NCBI GenBank assembly: GCA_003402345.1
Contig: QFXH01000001.1
Location: 62,001-126,000, forward strand
Direction: 5' to 3'
Length of the DNA stretch: 64,000 nt
Source of the DNA: Candidatus Nitrotoga sp. MKT
GTDB lineage: Bacteria > Pseudomonadota > Gammaproteobacteria > Burkholderiales > Gallionellaceae
A program made the position numbers and the translations under genes. Under the pieces are notes generated by a model. The model searched no databases. It was not told the origin of the DNA and saw only the letters and a program-made list of their open reading frames with translations. Positions 56,880 to 64,000 of the stretch are shown piece by piece (within the stretch, counting starts at the first letter, position 1; each line of letters begins with the position of its first letter).

Positions 56880-58022
56880 TCAATTTCCTGGTTGCAGAGT
56901 TACAGTCAGATCCCGTTTTTCACCTTGATGTACTACAGTCAATTGAATTACATCGCCAACTTTGTGGTCGTCAAGATGGGCCAGCAGTTTTTGTACCGAA
57001 TAAACATCCTTGCCATTGACCGCCACAATAATGTCGCCAAGGCTCACACCTTGAGGGGTCTCTGTAACGCCTTTGAGACCTGCTTTTTCGGCAGTTGAGC
57101 CTGGATACACGCGTAGTACCACTACTCCTTTGGTGCCAGTGATGGTATTCAATCGCTCGTTGATTTGTTCATCAGCTCCGATACCCAAAGCTGGACGAAT
57201 ATATTTTCCACTCTTGATTAGTTGCGGCACCACACGCATGACGGTGTCAACAGGGACAGCAAAACCGATGCCGGCGGATGCCCCGCTAGGGCTGTAGATG
57301 GCGGTATTAATGCCAATGAGACGACCCGCCGAATCCAGCAACGGACCGCCCGAATTGCCAGGATTGATGGCTGCATCGGTTTGAATCAGGTGTTCAATGG
57401 CTGGGCCAAGATTTCCGGCCAGTGAACGATCGAGCGCTGAAATAATACCGTTGGTTAGCGTCCAGTCCAGGCCGAAGGGGTTGCCAATGGCGAAAACCTT
57501 CTGGCCCACCTTCAGGTCATGGCTAGTTCCTACCGGCACAGGTGGTGGGCGTTTGAAACCTACGCCGATACGCAACACCGCAATATCGTGTGCAGGACTG
57601 GCACCGATCAGAGCCGCTTTGTAGTCTCGGCCATCGGCCAACTTTACTGTGGCACCGGAGGCATTCTCAATCACATGGTAGTTGGTAACCACATGGCCAG
57701 CGTCATCCCAGATAAAGCCGGAGCCAGTCCCTTTAGGCACGGCAAAGACGTTGCGCGTCCACGCATCGCGCACCAGGGCAGCGGTAGAAATGAAGACTAC
57801 CGAGCTGTGGGATTTTTCGAATAGTTCGATAGTGTTTTTTTCATCGGCGGCCAGATCGCCTCGAGCAGTGACCGAACGGAGCTGGCCTTTAGAGGGAATC
57901 CATAGTGATTCGATAGCTGGCAACAGCGTCCATAGCAGCATCAGCGCCGCCACCATTATGACAATGGCCGCTAAGCGGCGGTAAAATGGGTCAGGTGTTC
58001 TTCGATAGGGCTCAATGTCCAT
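56880..58022 (-). CDS. DegS-like membrane-anchored S1C serine protease with PDZ
   Basis: 380 residues: N-terminal transmembrane anchor (about 17-36), trypsin-like domain with H in TNYHVIEN, D in HDIAVL and S in PGNSGGPL, and one C-terminal PDZ (about 285-380). It is a single-PDZ S1C protease like DegS, which starts the sigma-E envelope stress cascade. No rseA/rpoE genes are in the window. The other S1C protease, at 56, is of the two-PDZ type. Family confident, role inferred. Confidence 0.92.
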   Translation of the reverse strand: MDIEPYRRTPDPFYRRLAAIVIMVAALMLLWTLLPAIESLWIPSKGQLRSVTARGDLAADEKNTIELFEKSHSSVVFISTAALVRDAWTRNVFAVPKGTGSGFIWDDAGHVVTNYHVIENASGATVKLADGRDYKAALIGASPAHDIAVLRIGVGFKRPPPVPVGTSHDLKVGQKVFAIGNPFGLDWTLTNGIISALDRSLAGNLGPAIEHLIQTDAAINPGNSGGPLLDSAGRLIGINTAIYSPSGASAGIGFAVPVDTVMRVVPQLIKSGKYIRPALGIGADEQINERLNTITGTKGVVVLRVYPGSTAEKAGLKGVTETPQGVSLGDIIVAVNGKDVYSVQKLLAHLDDHKVGDVIQLTVVHQGEKRDLTVTLQPGN

Positions 58023-58219
58023 GAGTTATACCGGTTAGCTAATAGAATCTTTTACCGTTCTAAAGTCAGTCTTGAACAAAAACTTCCAGGAAACTGAAAA
58101 CCATTAAGCTTCTTAACGTAAGCAATCCAACAATTTTTTACAACTAGATTATGAACGTTACGAATGTTATTTTGGATATGTTTATAAGCCACCATTTATT
58201 CCCCTTGGAGGAATAATAA

Positions 58220-58333
58220 ATGCTTATATCACTGACGAACCGAGAGTTTAAATTTATTAGTGCTGATAAAGTGAATTATCCCGGGTTTACTGACCTCAAA
58301 TGGAATCCATTTCCGAAATTTAAAATGCAGTGA
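58220..58333 (+). CDS. 37-residue small ORF with ideal binding site
   Basis: MLISLTNREFKFISADKVNY followed by PGFTDLKWNPFPKFKMQ. GGAGG at 58207-58211 is eight bases before the ATG, an ideal distance. It lies alone between the DegS-like protease and tRNA-Glu, in a gap that otherwise holds nothing I recognise. No signal peptide, membrane segment or known family. It may be a real small protein. Confidence 0.45.
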   Translation: MLISLTNREFKFISADKVNYPGFTDLKWNPFPKFKMQ

Positions 58334-58368
58334 ACAATAGCTTGATTTATTGCAAGCCATTTTTTATT

Positions 58369-58444
58369 TGGCGTCCCCAACGAGATTCGAACTCGTGTTA
58401 TCGCCGTGAAAGGGCGGTGTCCTAGGCCTCTAGACGATGGGGAC
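58369..58444 (-). tRNA. tRNA-Glu (anticodon TTC)
   Basis: Read on the minus strand it starts GTCCCCATCGTC; the anticodon loop CTTTCAC carries TTC, the T-arm is GAGTTCGAATCTC, and the acceptor ends GCCA with CCA encoded. All arms pair. It is the tRNA for GltX, encoded 160 bp away. Confidence 0.96.
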
Positions 58445-58467
58445 TAAAGGGCTTTGCGATGCCATTT

Positions 58468-58543
<76 letters not shown>

Positions 58544-58604
58544 AAAATGTGCGCGCATTATAATGATCGAGCCTATCCTTGTAAAGCTGAATACCCGGTA
58601 AGCC

Positions 58605-59996
58605 TCAAAGATGTCGTGCTATACGCGCCAATACTACCTCGCGTGAAAACAGCATTAATACTGCATCTACCGAGGGAGTCTGGGTTTGCCCAGTGAGCAT
58701 TACGCGCAACGGCATGGCCAACTTAGGCATTTTTAAACCATGCTTACTTACTATTTCCTTGATCGCCGCTCCAATCGCCGCAGTTTCCCATGCTACATTT
58801 TTTAGGCGCCCCGCCAGCTCCTGCAAAGCAGGTATCGCTTCAGCAGACAGCTGGGTACTCAGCAATTCCTGATTGGGGTGCAGGTCGATATAAAATACTT
58901 CTGCTGCATCCGCCAATTCATTGAGGGTTACGACTCGTTCTTTATAAAGGGAAATTATGGCTTCTAGTGCAGGTACGGCACTCACCAATACGCCCCGTGC
59001 TTCCAAGCGCGGACGTATTAGTGCCACAAGCCGCGCATTATCGGCTTGCTTTATATAGTGTTGATTGAGCCAGTTTAATTTCTCTGTATTAAATTGTGCT
59101 GCAGATGGCGTGATATGGTCGAGGTCGAACCAGGCGCAAAACTGCTCCACCGAAAAAACTTCATCATTGCCGTGCGACCATCCCAGTCTTGCCAGGTAAT
59201 TAATTACTGCTTCTGGTAAATAACCATCTTCATCATATTGCATCACGCTAACTGCACCATGACGTTTGGATAGTTTCTGCCCATCGTCACCTAATATCAT
59301 CGATAGATGCGCGTACTGTGGCACATTGGCGCCCAATGCCTTGAGTATGTTGATCTGTCGTGGCGTATTATTAACATGGTCATCACCGCGTATCACGTGC
59401 GTAATGCCCATATCCCAATCATCCACTACTACGCAAAAATTATAGGTAGGCGTGCCATCGGCACGGGCAATGATGAGATCGTCTAACTCCCCATTGTCGA
59501 ATTCAATAAGCCCTTTCACCAAATCTTTCCACGCGACCACTCCCTTGGCAGGATTCTTGAAGCGCACCACTGGCATCGTTCCAGTAGGCGGTTCCGGCAG
59601 CACCTTGCCAACTTCTGGGCGCCAGCGACCGTCGTAACGTGGTTTTTCACCACTTGCACGTTGCGCCTCACGCATAGCTTCCAGTTCACTTGGCGAGGTG
59701 TAACAGTAATAGGCTAACCCCTGCGCTAGCATATGCTGAATCACCTCTTTATATCGCTCCATACACTGCATTTGGTAGAACGGGCCTTCGTCATAATTTA
59801 GATTAAGCCAAGCCATGCCATCTAAAATGGCTTGTACAGCCTCAGGTGTGGAACGCTCTACATCAGTATCCTCTATGCGCAGGATAAAAATACCGCCATG
59901 CTTGCGGGCGTAAGCCCAAGAAAATAGTGCAGTGCGGGCGCCGCCAATATGCAGATAACCCGTGGGGCTAGGCGCAAAACGAGTACGTATGGTCAT
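58605..59996 (-). CDS. gltX: glutamyl-tRNA synthetase
   Basis: Class I synthetase of 463 residues, discriminating type. Motifs are [14 protein letters not shown] (HIGH) and [12 protein letters not shown] (KMSKS). Length fits the bacterial GltX with a full C-terminal anticodon-binding domain. It lies upstream of, and in the same direction as, tRNA-Ala and tRNA-Glu. It is the known target of E. coli HipA, whose homologue is encoded at 22842 here. Confidence 0.96.
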   Translation of the reverse strand: MTIRTRFAPSPTGYLHIGGARTALFSWAYARKHGGIFILRIEDTDVERSTPEAVQAILDGMAWLNLNYDEGPFYQMQCMERYKEVIQHMLAQGLAYYCYTSPSELEAMREAQRASGEKPRYDGRWRPEVGKVLPEPPTGTMPVVRFKNPAKGVVAWKDLVKGLIEFDNGELDDLIIARADGTPTYNFCVVVDDWDMGITHVIRGDDHVNNTPRQINILKALGANVPQYAHLSMILGDDGQKLSKRHGAVSVMQYDEDGYLPEAVINYLARLGWSHGNDEVFSVEQFCAWFDLDHITPSAAQFNTEKLNWLNQHYIKQADNARLVALIRPRLEARGVLVSAVPALEAIISLYKERVVTLNELADAAEVFYIDLHPNQELLSTQLSAEAIPALQELAGRLKNVAWETAAIGAAIKEIVSKHGLKMPKLAMPLRVMLTGQTQTPSVDAVLMLFSREVVLARIARHL

Positions 59997-60193
59997 AATT
60001 TTTAATCAGTAATTTTTAGTCAAAAACAGAGTTGCATATTTTACGCCACCTTGCCACTCCTATGACTAACAATGTTAGCAACAAATAGATTTGCTCAGTC
60101 TTGCAGCACATATAACTACCTGCTTTTGATTCCTACTTTAGGCGCAACATTTGAACCCAGCTTGGAATTCGGTTACAATGCCACACTTTGCAT

Positions 60194-60270
60194 AGGCGCG
60201 TAGCTCAGCTGGTTAGAGCACCACCTTGACATGGTGGGGGTCGTTGGTTCGAGTCCAATCGCGCCTACCA
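60194..60270 (+). tRNA. tRNA-Val (anticodon GAC)
   Basis: Starts AGGCGCGTAGCTCAGCTGGT; the anticodon loop TTGACAT carries GAC. T-arm GGTTCGAGTCC and encoded CCA are present. The cloverleaf is complete. Confidence 0.96.
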
Positions 60271-60298
60271 AAAAATAAAAACTAATGCTACAACTCCC

Positions 60299-60324
60299 TA
60301 AGCCGCCTACTAGCGGCTTTTTTA
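60299..60324 (+). terminator. intrinsic terminator after tRNA-Val
   Basis: AGCCGC and GCGGCT around a 6-nt loop followed by seven T residues. Between here and ndk (60325-60578) I see only a small hairpin CCACTT/AAGTGG at 60422-60437 and the presumed ndk promoter. Confidence 0.9.
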
Positions 60325-60578
60325 TTTGTATGAACAGTTTCATTTCAATATCATTAAATTTTTAGTCCTGTTGCGGAGTTAGCGTCCCTTAAACAAATCA
60401 GGGAGTAGAAATTTTCATGTGCCACTTGCAGAAGTGGGGGGAATTCAAAATCACTGGACATTTTCTAGCTATGCCACTTTGCAACTGGACTTTTTAGGCT
60501 GTTTGGACAAAGCGACATAAGCCGCAAAGCCTGTTAAAATCCGTAGCTTGATTGTTAATTACCATTGGAGAAAGTAGC

Positions 60579-60998
60579 ATGGCTGTTGAACGTACCTTGT
60601 CAATTATTAAACCTGATGCCGTTGCTAAAAATGTAATTGGTCAGATTTACACCCGTTTTGAAAATGCTGGATTAAAAGTGATTGCCGCGCGCATGGTGCA
60701 GATGTCACGTACCGATGCAGAGAACTTTTATGCCGTACATCGCGAGCGCCCATTCTTTAAGGATTTGGTAGGTTTTATGATTTCTGGTCCAGTGATGGTG
60801 CAGGCATTGGAAGGCGAAAATGCGATTGCAAAAAATCGCGATTTAATGGGAGCCACAGATCCGAAAAAAGCTGACAAGGGTAGCATTCGCGCCGATTTCG
60901 CTGATAGCATTGACGCCAATGCAGTACATGGTTCAGATTCAGCGGAAGCTGCCGCAGTGGAAATTGCTTATTTTTTTCCTGATCTGAAAGTTTCATAA
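60579..60998 (+). CDS. ndk: nucleoside diphosphate kinase
   Basis: 139 residues balancing NTP pools by phosphate transfer from ATP. The catalytic region is seen as HGSDSAE near the C-terminus with the active-site histidine, and the start [18 protein letters not shown] is diagnostic. GGAG at 60567-60570 supports ATG 60579. First of the ndk-rlmN-pilF-rodZ-ispG cluster. High confidence. Confidence 0.97.
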   Translation: MAVERTLSIIKPDAVAKNVIGQIYTRFENAGLKVIAARMVQMSRTDAENFYAVHRERPFFKDLVGFMISGPVMVQALEGENAIAKNRDLMGATDPKKADKGSIRADFADSIDANAVHGSDSAEAAAVEIAYFFPDLKVS

Positions 60999-61179
60999 AA
61001 TTAACCTGCTCTTCTGCAAGCCATTCATGTTTTCTATGTAAGATTTTGTCTAGGCCGCTTTTTCACATTATCGTCTGCCAAATAGTAGCCTGCACGTCAA
61101 TACGTGGATTTATGAATCGTTCAGGCGACTATGGACGCGAACCTGCGCCAATGAAAGCCCCTAAAAATAAGGTCATCTG

Positions 61180-62262
61180 ATGTCCGAAAACCTCCTTAAC
61201 TTTGATGCGCAGCGGCTTACCGCCTGGTTTGCTTCGATGGGTGAAAAACCCTTCCGTGCACGCCAGATATTGCGCTGGGTGCACAAAGAGGGAGAGTCAG
61301 ATTTTGCAGCGATGACCGATATCGCTGTTTCGTTGCGCGAAAAGTTGCAGCAGCAAGCTTATGTGGCTGCACCACAGGTGATGCGAGACGAAATTTCTGC
61401 AGATGGCACGCGTAAATGGTTGCTGGACGTTGGTACGGGCAATGCAGTAGAAACAGTTTTTATTCCAGAGGCAGGGCGTGGCACACTGTGTATCTCTACT
61501 CAGGCGGGTTGCGCACTTAACTGCTCATTCTGTTCGACTGGCAAACAAGGTTTCAACCGTAACTTAAGTCTAGCCGAAATTATTGGTCAATTATGGTGGG
61601 CTAACCATCAGATTGGCAAAGATTGCGATGGCAAATGGCCAGTCACCAATGTGGTGATGATGGGCATGGGCGAGCCGTTGTTAAATTTCGATAATACGGT
61701 AAGTGTCTTGCGTTTGATGCTGGACAATAGTGCTTATGGCTTGTCTCGACGTCGGGTGACCTTGTCCACTTCTGGCATCGTACCGGCGATGGACAGGCTG
61801 CGTGAGGAATGCCCAGTAGCGCTCGCAGTGTCATTACATGCATCCAACGACAACTTGCGCGATGTGCTGGTGCCGATCAACCAGAAGTATCCTTTGCGCG
61901 TGTTATTGGCAGCATGCCAGCGTTATCTGGAACGCGCCCCACGTGATTTTGTCACTTTCGAGTATGTGATGCTGGAAGGAATAAATGACAGCGTACAGCA
62001 AGCTCATGAACTGGTTGCGTTGGTACGTGATGTGCCGTGCAAATTTAATCTGATACCGTTTAATCCTTTTCCACAGACACATTACCGCCGATCCAAAGCT
62101 GACGCTATAGCCAAGTTTCGTGATGTGCTGGTGCAGGCCGATATTGTCACTACTGTACGCAAAACACGGGGGGATGATATTGACGCAGCATGTGGGCAGC
62201 TGGCCGGGCAAGTGCAGGATAAAACCAAAAGAACACAACGATTATTAGAGATCCATACATAA
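61180..62262 (+). CDS. rlmN: 23S rRNA / tRNA adenine-C2 methyltransferase RlmN
   Basis: Radical-SAM enzyme of 360 residues that methylates A2503 of 23S rRNA and A37 of some tRNAs. The cluster motif [11 protein letters not shown] supplies the three cysteines, and the methyl-carrying cysteine is probably in the C-terminal [12 protein letters not shown]. The start [13 protein letters not shown] fits the family. It is 182 bp after ndk. High confidence. Confidence 0.96.
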   Translation: MSENLLNFDAQRLTAWFASMGEKPFRARQILRWVHKEGESDFAAMTDIAVSLREKLQQQAYVAAPQVMRDEISADGTRKWLLDVGTGNAVETVFIPEAGRGTLCISTQAGCALNCSFCSTGKQGFNRNLSLAEIIGQLWWANHQIGKDCDGKWPVTNVVMMGMGEPLLNFDNTVSVLRLMLDNSAYGLSRRRVTLSTSGIVPAMDRLREECPVALAVSLHASNDNLRDVLVPINQKYPLRVLLAACQRYLERAPRDFVTFEYVMLEGINDSVQQAHELVALVRDVPCKFNLIPFNPFPQTHYRRSKADAIAKFRDVLVQADIVTTVRKTRGDDIDAACGQLAGQVQDKTKRTQRLLEIHT

Positions 62263-62276
62263 AATTGTTTTCACGT

Positions 62277-63047
62277 ATGAAAGGCCTAAGCTTTTTTTTG
62301 CTTGCTTTAAGCATGGCGGGATGTGCTGCACCATCTAATGGTGGATACGGCAGTACGCCGCAGCACACTATTTCGCAGCAAGAGGCCAGCGCTAAAATAC
62401 ACACTGAATTAGCGGCACAATATTATGACCGGGGGCAATTCGGGGTGGCATTAGAGGAAGTGTCGTTGGCTCTACAGTCTAAATCCGACTACGCACCAGC
62501 TTACAATGTGCGCGGCCTTGTGCGCATGGCTTTGTATGAAGACCAGCAGGCAAATGAGGATTTTCAGCACAGCCTACGTTTGGACAGCATCGATTCAGAA
62601 GCGCATAACAATTATGGTTGGTTTCTTTGTAAGCGAGGCAAAGAACTGGACTCCATCAAACATTTCATGGCAGCGTTAAAGAATCCACTCTACTCTACTC
62701 CGGGGAAAGCTTATTTGAATGCAGGCTTGTGCTCCTTGAAGGCTGGTAATGTGAACGACGCTGAAGAATTTTTACAAAAAGCGCTAACCGCCCAACCTAA
62801 CATGCCGGAAGCATTGCTGGGCCTGGCTAATTTGTATTTTACTAAAGCTGATTATGCGAGTGCGAAATCTTATTTTTTGATTTTTAAACGAAACAACCCC
62901 TCGCCATTGACAGCTGAAAACCTATGGTTGGCAATACGTATTGAACGTAAGCTGGGCGATAGAACCACGGAAAATGGCTATGCAATACAATTGCGTAAAA
63001 ACTTTCCTGATGCGCGTGAAACTCAGCTAATGTTGTACAGACAATAG
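62277..63047 (+). CDS. pilF: type IV pilus biogenesis lipoprotein PilF/PilW
   Basis: Outer-membrane lipoprotein of 256 residues with tetratricopeptide repeats. The signal peptide MKGLSFFLLALSMAGC ends in lipobox MAGC. About six TPR units fill residues 50-240. It helps the PilQ secretin assemble. ATG 62277 is preferred over a TTG four codons earlier. It follows rlmN and overlaps the rodZ GTG by one base. High confidence. Confidence 0.92.
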   Translation: MKGLSFFLLALSMAGCAAPSNGGYGSTPQHTISQQEASAKIHTELAAQYYDRGQFGVALEEVSLALQSKSDYAPAYNVRGLVRMALYEDQQANEDFQHSLRLDSIDSEAHNNYGWFLCKRGKELDSIKHFMAALKNPLYSTPGKAYLNAGLCSLKAGNVNDAEEFLQKALTAQPNMPEALLGLANLYFTKADYASAKSYFLIFKRNNPSPLTAENLWLAIRIERKLGDRTTENGYAIQLRKNFPDARETQLMLYRQ

Positions 63048-63889
63048 TGGATAATCCATCGGAAAATATTTTAAATGACGCGTCCAATAACGTTGATGTG
63101 CGGCCGTTCAGCGTGGGTGCCGCGCTGCGTGAAGCACGCGAGCGACTTGGGCTGAGCGTTGCTGATGTGGAAAGTCGCCTCAAATTTGCATCACGCCAAA
63201 TTGAGGCACTGGAGACGGACAATTTTACTCGTCTGCCAGAAATTTTCTTCGTGCGCCGCTTTGTACGCAGTTATGCCAAGTTGTTGCAATTGGATCCTGA
63301 TCCCTTGCTGGCTGCACTGCCAATAGCGCCTGTGCAGCCCTCCCTGCATGCTGCAAGCATTGCGATTGAAGTACCGTTTCCAAATACCTACGCAACGCGC
63401 AGGCTCAAGATTATATGGTTAGCGATTGGTCTTGTTGCGGTCGCGATCACATTGATATTTTTTGTCTGGCTGAACCGCGGCAAGCCAGTTATGCCGCAGG
63501 CTACGGTAGAAACATTGGAATTGCCCGCCGTCATGCCTACCCCGGCTTCTGTGGTGATAGCAGTACCATCACCTGATGCGCTCGTTGCCCCCCCGGAAAC
63601 CTCTGTTGCTGCCGAAGCCGTAAAGATAGAATCAAACAGCGCATCCAAGCAATCCGCCTCTATTCGATTAACGTTTGATGCAGATTCTTGGGTAAAAGTG
63701 ACAGACAATGACGGCAAAATATTGCTGTCACAGCTTAATTCAAGCGGCAGCGAACAACATCTGAAAGGCAGACCACCGTTTTCTGTGGTTATTGGTAATA
63801 TTAACGGAGTGCGCCTATATTATCAAGGGAAGCTTGTTGAACTCGCGCCCTTTTACAATGGCGGAACCGCGCGCCTCAGATTGGAGTAG
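63047..63889 (+). CDS. rodZ: RodZ-like cytoskeletal protein (HTH_25 and DUF4115)
   Basis: 280 residues beginning at GTG 63047. The N-terminal helix-turn-helix domain (about 23-85: VGAALREAREREGL-like, here VGAALREARERLGLSVADVE) is cytoplasmic. A transmembrane helix lies at about 122-145, followed by a Pro/Ala-rich linker and a C-terminal DUF4115 periplasmic domain. RodZ links MreB to cell-wall growth. It lies directly after pilF and before ispG, the conserved order. High confidence. Confidence 0.92.
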   Translation: MDNPSENILNDASNNVDVRPFSVGAALREARERLGLSVADVESRLKFASRQIEALETDNFTRLPEIFFVRRFVRSYAKLLQLDPDPLLAALPIAPVQPSLHAASIAIEVPFPNTYATRRLKIIWLAIGLVAVAITLIFFVWLNRGKPVMPQATVETLELPAVMPTPASVVIAVPSPDALVAPPETSVAAEAVKIESNSASKQSASIRLTFDADSWVKVTDNDGKILLSQLNSSGSEQHLKGRPPFSVVIGNINGVRLYYQGKLVELAPFYNGGTARLRLE

Positions 63890-63892
63890 ATT

Positions 63893-64000
63893 ATGAGTCA
63901 GCATCCCATTCCGCGTCGTACGACGCAACGCGTCATGGTGGGTGATATTGCCATAGGTGGTGGTGCCCCTATTGTTGTACAGTCTATGACTAATACTGAT
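63893..64000 (+). CDS. ispG: HMBPP synthase IspG, N-terminal part (cut by window end)
   Basis: The first 36 codons of ispG ([20 protein letters not shown], then [15 protein letters not shown]) are present; the rest lies past the window. IspG makes HMBPP, the substrate of IspH (36875). The start is 3 bp after the rodZ stop codon. High confidence from the conserved start. Confidence 0.94.
   Translation, partial: MSQHPIPRRTTQRVMVGDIAIGGGAPIVVQSMTNTD

Overview
The window looks like a chromosomal segment of an autotrophic betaproteobacterium. It carries a complete form I RuBisCO operon (cbbR, then cbbL-cbbS-cbbQ-cbbO) without carboxysome genes, the ribF-ileS-lspA-ispH and ndk-rlmN-pilF-rodZ-ispG gene orders typical of beta/gammaproteobacteria, and an RpfE-type protein seen mostly in Beta- and Xanthomonas-like bacteria. 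A Nitrosomonadales member such as a Gallionellaceae iron oxidiser is my best guess. That is inference from gene content; no database search was possible.

Layout. (1) 0-9.8 kb is core-like: an HtrA protease with a lipobox, a secreted protein, a hypoxanthine-DNA glycosylase, an AIM24 protein next to a membrane M48 peptidase, YihY, ComEA, CysM, and the ABC-F ATPase YheS. (2) 9.8-24.6 kb is an island bounded by an intact yheS and by a decayed second copy of its first ~500 bp. It holds a type I restriction system read right to left (WYL regulator, hsdM, fic, hsdS, hsdR) with a REP-associated transposase and its REP hairpins inside the operon, a GC-rich ABC exporter (adaptor, permease, ATPase), a HTH/excisionase remnant, and a hipBA module with three operators exactly 50 bp apart. 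A tmRNA-3'-end-like scar separates the restriction and exporter parts. (3) 24.7-32.2 kb is a second defence locus, all on the minus strand: an MmeI/YeeA-like DNA methyltransferase, a relBE pair, an unassigned small ORF, a DUF1016 gene that has lost its nuclease core, a helicase broken by one in-frame stop, and a GIY-YIG/T5orf172 protein.

(4) 32.5-42.2 kb returns to core genes: egtB-egtD (ergothioneine), a small unknown, rdgC, an exported protein, and ribF-ileS-lspA-ispH. (5) 42.3-49.0 kb is CO2 fixation: the LysR regulator CbbR diverges from cbbLSQO, and a 100-codon unknown overlaps the end of cbbO by 4 bp. CbbQ and CbbO form the AAA+/VWA RuBisCO activase. (6) 49-64 kb is housekeeping: LolCD, an RpfE-type protein, accA, tilS, HU, a DegS-like protease, tRNA-Glu, tRNA-Ala, gltX, tRNA-Val, ndk, rlmN, pilF, rodZ and the start of ispG. 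Two 37-codon ORFs with good ribosome binding sites also lie here.

The most unusual material is in 9.8-32.2 kb. It is a composite defence island in which intact modules (type I restriction, hipBA) sit beside a second modification/helicase/nuclease system that has been partly disabled while its methyltransferase remains open. I found no integrase and no CRISPR array.
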